NCBI GenBank assembly: GCA_030590585.1
Contig: JAUUYD010000043.1
Span: 1-10,069, forward strand
Direction of reading: 5' to 3'
DNA from: Spirochaeta sp.
GTDB lineage: Bacteria > Spirochaetota > Spirochaetia > Spirochaetales_E > Spirochaetaceae_B
DNA: 10,069 nt
Made by a program: the position numbers and the translations under genes. The notes below the pieces were generated by a model, which saw only the letters and a list, made by a program, of their open reading frames with translations, searched no databases and was not told where the DNA came from. Below, piece after piece: positions 4,985 through 10,069 of the stretch (positions are counted from its first letter, which is position 1; each line of letters begins with the position of its first letter).

Positions 4985-5698
4985 TCAGATCGGTATGTTT
5001 TTTTGAATAGCCCGAACTTCGCCCATTCGGGCAGCGGTCTTCCAAGCAAGCAATGAAGCGGCACATCCGATAATATGACTATTCCAAACAACCTCCCAAC
5101 CAACATCAGGGAAGAGTTTCTCAATCTCATTCTTTGATAAGATCCCTCTGCGTTTTGTATTCGCTCGAACCTGCTTCATACCCGGAAGTTTTACATTGAT
5201 AATTGGATTATCGAATAAATCTCCAAGCCATACGGCTTCCTTGAACATGGTCTTGAGCAAGCCCATCACATTACTGACTGTTTTCGGTGCCAATTTAGCT
5301 TCAACAAGACAATCAGCCTATTTTTCAATGTGCTTAACAGTGATTGAGTCCAATTTCATAGCCCCAAAATATGGAATTATATGTTTATCGATGTAAGCAC
5401 GGGAAAACGTTCGATCACGTTGACTTCGAAGATATGAGCATAACGGCTTTTCGGGATCAGGACCCCAAACGAACCAGTTCGCAAAATAATCTCGAAATAT
5501 GGAAGACTTGGTTGGCATAAGCCTTCCAGTCAGCTCAAGATTCTAACAGAATGCTTTTGCCTCAGTCTTTTTCACCTTACCAGTGTTTTTTGCCGTTGAT
5601 CGTTTACCATCTGGAAGAGAAACCTGATAGTACCAAATCTGCTTTCCGTATTTCATTATTCGAGGAAAGAGGTAGAAGTCCCGGCGGGTCCCCCTCAA
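4985..5698 (-). pseudogene. Tyrosine integrase, two amber codons and lost C-terminus
   Basis: One minus-strand frame from near 5698 to 4985 encodes a phage-type integrase interrupted by two TAG codons (5545-5543 and 5320-5318). It starts DFYLFPRIMKYGKQIWYYQV (arm/N-terminal part), continues after the first TAG with the SAM-like core-binding domain (TFSRAYIDKHIIPYFGAMKLDSITVKHIEK) and after the second with LAPKTVSNVMGLLKTMFKEA. At the second TAG relatives typically have Trp (IEKW), so TGG to TAG is likely. The catalytic domain is entered as far as the first catalytic Arg (ARMGEVRAIQ) and then stops; the HxxR and Tyr parts are missing. Inactive. The start is uncertain: TTG 5698 or ATG 5656. Its place beside the 3' end of a tRNA is typical for an integrase at an attachment site. 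Confidence 0.8.
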
Positions 5699-5734
5699 AT
5701 ACAAAAAGCACCCATTGGGGTGCTTTTTGTATTT
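5697..5734. terminator. Perfect 17-bp stem-loop, rho-independent terminator
   Basis: aaatacaaaaagcaccc (5697-5713) and gggtgctttttgtattt (5718-5734) pair perfectly around the loop attg. Both strands give a GC core followed by a run of five T, so it can end transcription in either direction; on the minus strand it directly follows the tRNA. The outermost base pair includes the tRNA's discriminator base. Confidence 0.85.
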
Positions 5735-5807
5735 GGGCCCACTAGGACTTGAACCTAGGACCGACGGATTATGAGTCCGTTGCTCTAACCAACTGAGCTA
5801 CAAGCCC
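5734..5807 (-). tRNA. tRNA with anticodon CAT (Met elongator or Ile2)
   Basis: The minus strand folds as a 74-base cloverleaf: acceptor GGGCTTG/TGGGCCC (with G-U pairs), D arm GCTC..GAGC with AGTTGGTTA, anticodon stem ACGGA/TCCGT around CTCATAA, variable CGGTC, and T arm CTAGG TTCAAGT CCTAG. The discriminator is A and no CCA is encoded. Anticodon CAT may mean elongator Met or lysidine-modified Ile2; it is not an initiator, since it lacks the three G-C pairs at the base of the anticodon stem. I slightly favour Ile2 but cannot decide. The gene is probably the insertion site of the element to its left. Confidence 0.92.
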
Positions 5808-6100
5808 TGGATGCATGGCCGAGCAGTTGACACAGTCAACGACCAGGCCCCTGGATGGAATCGCCTTCTCCCTTTCGAATGAAAGCATAACTCCTGACAG
5901 AGGCATATCCTACAGATGACGGGGCAAATCGTCAATCCATCGAGACGATATCTATAAATCCGCTGGGCGTCAGAGATCAAGGGTCGTACCGCAGGGCGGA
6001 GCCTGAGGAACGATCCCGAGAGTCATCCAAAAAATCCGGCTGGGGAGCACTGAAGAACCCTTTGCCCAAACCGCCCCCACTTGGTACTCTCATCGATACC
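5808..6100. other. Intergenic region between tRNA and avtA
   Basis: No gene is recognised. A short dyad gttgac-aca-gtcaac lies at 5826..5840, about 20 bases upstream of the tRNA; it includes a TTGAC but no good -10 follows at the right distance, so the tRNA promoter is not clear to me. A plus-strand frame open from 5891 runs into avtA, but its translation is not like the start of AvtA proteins. The avtA start has no clear Shine-Dalgarno sequence. I see no riboswitch that I can name. Confidence 0.4.
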
Positions 6101-6742
6101 ATGAAACTGACACGATTTGCCGACAGATTCTCTAAAAAGACCGGGATTCTCGAACTGATGGACGACCTCGGTCAGGTCATGGACGGTCAGAGTGATATGC
6201 GTATGCTCGGCGGAGGCAATCCGGCTCATATTCCGGAGGTCAACAAAATCTGGCGCAGGCGGACCGAAGAGATTCTATCTAACGGATACAAGCTGGAAGA
6301 AACCCTGGCAAATGGGTCTCTGGGTCAGGTGCTGGTTCGCCCTCTCATCGATTCCGGGGATATACTGCGGATTTCAAGGGATGTGATTCATCCTTTTTAC
6401 AAGGCGCGTTCCAAGTCCGCCATTGCCGCAATTGAGGAGGCGTTCAGCCCGGGTGCTCATGGCGGCGGGATAGCTTACCGGATTCATGAGAGCGAGGGGT
6501 CGATTTTTCTCTGGCTCTGGCTGCCGGATCTGCCAATTAAATCTGCCGAGCTGTATGAGCGTCTTAAGGCCCGGATGGTTCTGGTTATCAGCGCTCATTA
6601 CTTTTTTTATGGTTTGGACCACCACTGGGCGCACTCAGATGAATGCCTCCGGCTCTCCTATGCCTTTGATCCGGTGAAATTCAAAGAGGCCGCCGTTATC
6701 ATGGCCGACGAAATCCGCCGGGTGATGGACGAGGCTCAGTAA
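6101..6742 (+). pseudogene. avtA: Valine-pyruvate aminotransferase with internal deletion
   Basis: The start MKLTRFADRFSKKTGILELMDDL and MLGGGNPAHIPEV is the N-terminus of AvtA, and GQVLVRPLIDSGDILRISRDVI, SIFLWLWLPDLPI, LYERLKARM, ECLRLSYAF is its C-terminus. Full AvtA (E. coli, about 417 residues) forms valine from 2-ketoisovalerate with alanine as amino donor, using PLP. Here only about 213 residues are left: around residue 70-73 (near 6310-6320) the sequence jumps in frame from ILSNGYKLEETLAN to GSLGQVLV, dropping about 200 residues with the whole PLP pocket, including the Schiff-base Lys and the pyridine-binding Asp. It therefore cannot transaminate. The frame is otherwise open, and azlC starts directly after the stop. 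A TTG at 6062 gives a longer frame, but E. coli AvtA begins near the Met chosen here. Confidence 0.85.
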
Positions 6743-7519
6743 ATGCCTGTAAAGAAACCTGCTGCTTCCACCGCCGAAACCACGGCCATTACAAGCGGGG
6801 GTTCCCCGGGAAGCGGTTCTCCCGGAATCCGGGGCTTCCGCAAAGGCCTGAAAGACGCCCTGCCGATTATCTTCGGCTACTTCTCGGCGTCCATTGCCTT
6901 CGGGCTTCTGGCCCGGAACTCCTCCCTCACCCTCTGGGAAACTCAGAGCTTCAGTCTCTTCACTTACACCGGCGCCGCTCAGTTCATGGCCTTGAATCTC
7001 ATCAATTCAGGGGTGTCCGGTCCTCAGATTGTACTCGCTTACGGCCTGTTGAATCTGCGTTACATGCTGATGAGCGCCGCGGTTGCCAAGAAGGTGAATG
7101 TCAACCGGTTCTTCCAGCGGCTGGTGCTGGCTTTCGGAGTGACGGACGAGAATTTTGCCGTTACTACAAGTAATAAGGGTCAGGTAAGTCCGGCCTATCA
7201 GGGGGGGGTGGAACTTGGGCCCTGGATAGGATGGAACATTGGAACTTTTGGCGGCTGGCTCTTCGGCTCCATACTGCCGGCGTCTCTGAGCGCGGCGATG
7301 GTGGCCAGTCTTTACGCCCTGTTTATGGCTCTGCTGCTTCCCGATCTCAAGAAAGGTATGCCCTGGATTCTGACGGCGGCCTCGGCTGCGGGGATAAATA
7401 CAGTTCTGGAACTTTGGAGCAGCCTGGGATCGGGTTGGAGTTTTGTTATCGCCATGATGAGCGGAACCATTCTCGGAATGTTTCTGATACCCACAGAAAA
7501 GCCGGAGGCGGCGGTATGA
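6743..7519 (+). CDS. azlC: AzlC: branched-chain amino acid exporter large subunit
   Basis: A 258-residue membrane protein of the AzlC family; relatives are B. subtilis AzlC (azaleucine resistance) and E. coli YgaZ (valine/methionine export). After a Ser/Gly/Pro-rich leader of about 30 residues, FRKGLKDALPIIFGYFSASIAFGLLA starts the transmembrane part; conserved motifs are YTGAAQFMALNLI, NLRYMLMSAA and GVTDENFAV, with further hydrophobic helices to about residue 252. The start ATG follows the avtA TAA with no gap; GAGG nine bases upstream serves as ribosome binding site. The stop overlaps the azlD start (ATGA). Gene order avtA-azlC-azlD points to valine or other branched-chain amino acid overflow export. 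Confidence 0.92.
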   Translation: MPVKKPAASTAETTAITSGGSPGSGSPGIRGFRKGLKDALPIIFGYFSASIAFGLLARNSSLTLWETQSFSLFTYTGAAQFMALNLINSGVSGPQIVLAYGLLNLRYMLMSAAVAKKVNVNRFFQRLVLAFGVTDENFAVTTSNKGQVSPAYQGGVELGPWIGWNIGTFGGWLFGSILPASLSAAMVASLYALFMALLLPDLKKGMPWILTAASAAGINTVLELWSSLGSGWSFVIAMMSGTILGMFLIPTEKPEAAV

Positions 7520-7842
7520 ATCATTCCAGCGAACTGAATATCATGGCCGTGGTTATTTCTGCCGCGCTTGTGAACTACATCATCCGTGTTACCCCCTTTT
7601 TGATGACAAACTGGGAGAAGGTGCCTCTGGGTGTTAGCCGCTTTCTCACCATCATGCCCACTGCCGCTCTGGGTGCCCTGATAATCCCGGGGGCCTTTAC
7701 TTCCCTGGCGGGTACCGGGCGCCCCTGGGCCGCTCTGGGCGGGCTTGGAGCCGCCGCGCTGACGGCCCATTTCTCAAAGAATCTGATTATTCCTGTTGCG
7801 GCTGCGGTTCTTGTCACCTGGGGGATTCTTCAAATTCCTTAG
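7516..7842 (+). CDS. azlD: AzlD: branched-chain amino acid exporter small subunit
   Basis: A 108-residue protein with three to four hydrophobic segments, the usual size and pattern of AzlD/YgaH proteins: LVNYIIRVTPFLM in the first part, SRFLTIMPTAALGALIIPGAF in the middle, and FSKNLIIPVAAAVLVTW at the end. The start ATG overlaps the azlC stop (ATGA), with GGAGG seven bases before it, so the pair is translationally coupled and works as a two-part membrane exporter. The same frame is open 95 codons upstream inside azlC, but that translation is not membrane-like and is a shadow. Confidence 0.9.
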   Translation: MNHSSELNIMAVVISAALVNYIIRVTPFLMTNWEKVPLGVSRFLTIMPTAALGALIIPGAFTSLAGTGRPWAALGGLGAAALTAHFSKNLIIPVAAAVLVTWGILQIP

Positions 7843-7853
7843 GCAGTGTCCGC

Positions 7854-7884
7854 TTTTATTAATGACTGATTTTATTAATGACTG
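7854..7884. repeat. Short tandem duplication
   Basis: The 16-base unit ttttattaatgactga (7854-7869) is followed at once by a second copy matching in 15 of 16 positions (7870-7885, last base g). It lies just after azlD and before the DUF1349 gene. Nothing more can be said of its role; a recent slippage duplication is the simplest explanation. Confidence 0.8.
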
Positions 7885-7965
7885 GATAACAAGACAGATT
7901 ATCGAGAAATCCGAAATCCGGGGTCAATATGAGATCAATTCTGGAAAATGAATTACACTTGAAAA

Positions 7966-8553
7966 ATGATGATACCATTCGACCGTTCAACCCCGGAAAA
8001 ATTCTTCTGGCTCAACAAACCGGAGTTCGCCTTCAATAACAATAAACTTACAGTAACGACTTCGGGTGAAACGGATTTCTGGCAGAGAACTTACTATGGA
8101 TTCTCCAGGGATAACGGCCATGCCATGCTAACCTCCATTTCCAGTAATTTCAAAATGACTGTAAAAACCAGTTTCAATTATCACAGCCAATACGACCAAT
8201 GCGGCATACTGCTGCGGATTGACGGTCTGAATTGGATTAAGATATCCGCCGAACGGGAGGACAGTGAAAGATGCCGTCTCGGCTCGGTAATCACCAACCT
8301 GGGGTATTCGGACTGGGCAACAACTGATATTGATTCTCATATCTGTGAAATGTGGTACCGAATTGAATGCCGGGATAACGACTTTATCATTGAGAATTCT
8401 CCGGATGGAACCATCTGGTCCCAAATGCGTATTTCCCATCTGCATAGCCGTCAGCGCCCTATTAATGCAGGAATTTATGCATGCTCTCCCAAAGAAGGGG
8501 GATTCATTGCGGAATTCTCCGAATTATCCATTGATTTGGAAACTGATAGCTGA
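7966..8553 (+). CDS. DUF1349 protein, concanavalin-like fold
   Basis: A 195-residue protein of the DUF1349 family, predicted to fold as a concanavalin A-like beta-sandwich; relatives are described as possible regulators or sugar-binding proteins, without a settled function. Motifs of the family are clear: FFWLNKPEF near the N-terminus, TDFWQRTYYGFSRDNGH, QYDQCGILLRID, NWIKISAE, RLGSVITNLGYSDWAT, and near the C-terminus FIIENSPDGTIWSQMRISHLH and GIYACSP. There is no signal peptide. The start has no strong Shine-Dalgarno sequence; a second Met follows directly. A 123-base gap separates it from azlD, so it probably begins its own unit, perhaps with the MATE gene 23 bases further on. Confidence 0.88.
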   Translation: MMIPFDRSTPEKFFWLNKPEFAFNNNKLTVTTSGETDFWQRTYYGFSRDNGHAMLTSISSNFKMTVKTSFNYHSQYDQCGILLRIDGLNWIKISAEREDSERCRLGSVITNLGYSDWATTDIDSHICEMWYRIECRDNDFIIENSPDGTIWSQMRISHLHSRQRPINAGIYACSPKEGGFIAEFSELSIDLETDS

Positions 8554-8576
8554 ATTTAAGCCTGAGATACCATCCG

Positions 8577-9977
8577 ATGCACCAACATCTTCACGAATAC
8601 CTTAACGACAGCCGCTTTAGAAAAACCATGCTGGGTATCGCGGTACCGATTATACTGCAGATGCTTCTCACCAACGGGCTCTCTTTCGTCGATACGATGA
8701 TGATAGCCCGCCTTGGTGAGTCTGAAATTGCCGCTGTCGGTCTGGCAAACCAGATGTTTTTTCTGGTGTTCCTCATCTTTTTCGGCATCACCAGCGGTAC
8801 CGGTATTTTTATAGCTCAGTTCTGGGGCGACGGTGATGAGAAAGGCATCCATCATGTTGTCGGATTATCCCTGATTGGAACATTGGTATTTGCAATTCCC
8901 TTTGCCCTTGTTTCATGGTTGTTCCCCCATGAGCTGATGCGTTTATTCACACCGGATCCTGCTGTCGTTGAGCTGGGGGTGGAGTATCTCAGGGTTATCG
9001 CTCCAAGTTATATATTTTCCGGCATATCCTTTGCTTTTGCGATGGCTTTACGATCTATTGAAAGGCCCCGGATTCCTCTTTCAGCCACGGCAATCAGCCT
9101 GGGTCTCAATACTATTATGAATTTTGTTCTTATTTTCGGTTTGCTGGGTTTTCCGGCACTTGGTGTCCGGGGAGCGGCTATTGCCACCCTCATCAGCAGA
9201 GGTATTGAACTGATTGTTATTGTCGGCCTGGTTTATTCACGCCGGCTGCCCGTCGCAGCAGGGATACGGGAATACCTCGGATTCGACAGAGAAATGGTAA
9301 AAAGATTCTTCATCACCGCGGGACCTGTTCTACTGAGCGAGATTACCTGGTCCCTTGGAATGGTAATGTACAAGCTTGTTTTTGCCAGAATGGGCACAGA
9401 TGTTATTGCTGCTGCCAATATAACAGAATCAATTCAGGGGTTATTTTTCGTCATTCTCATGGGAACAGGGTCAACTGCCGCCATTATGATAGGAAAGAAG
9501 ATTGGCGAAGGCCGTAAAGAGGATGCTGAACGATTCGGCCGTTATTTTCTTATACAGAGTTTGATATCAGGGACCTTTCTGGGATTACTTATGTCGGCCA
9601 CAGCACCAGCCATTGTATTGCTTCTTAATCTGAAAGCCGACACCGTTGCACTTGTTCGTATTACCCTCATCGCTATAGGGTTTCTTATCCCGATAAAGGC
9701 ATTCAACCTTCACATGATTCTCGGCATACTTCGGGGCGGTGGGGATACAAGATTTTCATTCATTCTTGAGTTCCTGGGTGTATGGGGAATTGGTGTACCT
9801 ATGGCGGTCTTTGCCGGCCTTTACTTAAAGTTAAATCTACCCGTGGTATATCTATTGGTGGGGTTGGAAGAAGTTGTCAAGTTTGTCCTTACTGGTCTGC
9901 GTTTCAGGTCGGGGAAATGGATAAACGATCTTACACGGAACGAAAAGATAGAAGAGAATCAGATAAACCAGGGCTGA
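8577..9977 (+). CDS. MATE-family multidrug efflux transporter
   Basis: A 466-residue membrane protein, of normal length for MATE antiporters, which export cationic drugs or metabolites using a Na+ or H+ gradient. The pattern of two six-helix bundles is visible: first half GIAVPIILQMLLTNGLSFVDTMM, GLANQMFFLVFLIFFGI, GTGIFIAQFWG, and IERPRIPLSATAISLGLNTIMNFVLIFG; second half FITAGPVLLSEITWSLGMVMY, FFVILMGTGSTAAIMIGKKIGEG, and ILRGGGDTRFSFILEFLGVW. The Asp in FVDTMMIARLG and GTGIFIAQFWG segments are typical of the NorM branch. A charged C-terminal tail follows. No clear Shine-Dalgarno sequence precedes the ATG. Substrate unknown. Confidence 0.93.
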   Translation: MHQHLHEYLNDSRFRKTMLGIAVPIILQMLLTNGLSFVDTMMIARLGESEIAAVGLANQMFFLVFLIFFGITSGTGIFIAQFWGDGDEKGIHHVVGLSLIGTLVFAIPFALVSWLFPHELMRLFTPDPAVVELGVEYLRVIAPSYIFSGISFAFAMALRSIERPRIPLSATAISLGLNTIMNFVLIFGLLGFPALGVRGAAIATLISRGIELIVIVGLVYSRRLPVAAGIREYLGFDREMVKRFFITAGPVLLSEITWSLGMVMYKLVFARMGTDVIAAANITESIQGLFFVILMGTGSTAAIMIGKKIGEGRKEDAERFGRYFLIQSLISGTFLGLLMSATAPAIVLLLNLKADTVALVRITLIAIGFLIPIKAFNLHMILGILRGGGDTRFSFILEFLGVWGIGVPMAVFAGLYLKLNLPVVYLLVGLEEVVKFVLTGLRFRSGKWINDLTRNEKIEENQINQG

Positions 9978-10069
9978 TAAGCTGCCGAATCCTGTATTCA
10001 GCGCCCCGATATCCAGCTCCGGCCGGGACATCATTACTTATTAATTCTCAAGACACTGACCGCCGGTCT
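9978..10069. other. Non-coding end of the window
   Basis: No gene or terminator is recognised in the 92 bases after the MATE stop. The DNA is too short to decide what follows. Confidence 0.4.

Noticed and set aside
4985..5698. TAG recoding (amber suppression) as explanation for the integrase interruptions
   Set aside because: vapB and the GNAT gene use TAG as a normal stop, and the integrase is also truncated, so decay is simpler.
5811..5839. TTGACT at 5839-5834 (minus) as the tRNA promoter
   Set aside because: The hexamer 17 bases further on (atgcat) does not resemble a -10 and would lie directly against the mature tRNA.
6062..6100. TTG start 13 codons before the chosen avtA start
   Set aside because: The added residues (PKPPPLGTLIDT) do not match AvtA N-termini, which begin close to the ATG at 6101.
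7231..7515. 95-codon N-terminal extension of azlD
   Set aside because: It lies in azlC in another frame, has no membrane character, and the ATG at 7516 has GGAGG at the right distance.

Overview
The window looks like a bacterial chromosome at the edge of a decayed integrated element. A tRNA with anticodon CAT (5734..5807, minus strand) divides it. Left of the tRNA, about 5.7 kb is accessory DNA: broken genes, insertion-sequence scraps, an integrase relic and four toxin-antitoxin (TA) loci. Right of it is more ordinary, GC-richer DNA with co-directional metabolic and transport genes. The tRNA does not encode its CCA end. The integrase relic has an N-terminus (FYLFPR) of a style I associate with spirochaete integrases, so Spirochaetota is possible, but this is only a weak inference.

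Left part in order: the C-terminal half of a GNAT acetyltransferase (1..303, cut by the window edge); a PIN toxin with a FitA-like ribbon-helix-helix antitoxin on the minus strand (457..1123); an M29 aminopeptidase lacking its first ~215 codons (to 1931); a BrnT/BrnA pair on the minus strand (1962..2454); a scrap of IS66 transposase (about 2562..2645); a MNT nucleotidyltransferase that appears split in two (2761..~2811 and ~3870..4109), with a ~1.06 kb segment carrying one intact uncharacterised gene (3037..3819) between the halves; a HEPN toxin stub (4106..4204); an intact VapB/VapC pair with a clear promoter and a perfect operator-like palindrome (4201..4910); and a tyrosine integrase relic with two in-frame amber codons and no C-terminal catalytic half (4985..~5698). 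The relic starts right next to the 3' end of the tRNA, the usual arrangement for elements that integrate into tRNA genes. A perfect 17-bp stem-loop separates the two.

Right part: avtA (valine-pyruvate aminotransferase) with a large in-frame deletion that removed the PLP-binding lysine (6101..6742), followed without a gap by intact azlC and azlD (branched-chain amino acid exporter, ATGA overlap), then a DUF1349 protein (7966..8553) and a full-length MATE efflux pump (8577..9977). avtA and azlCD form a valine formation/export operon whose enzymatic part looks dead.

The most interesting signals are the split MNT gene and its insert, the four clustered TA loci in different stages of decay, and the promoters of the two minus-strand TA operons. 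In both, the -10 hexamer lies only 5-6 bases before the start codon, which predicts leaderless mRNAs. I see no CRISPR array and no clearly novel multi-gene system. The best candidate for undescribed biology is the conserved gene of unknown function at 3037..3819.
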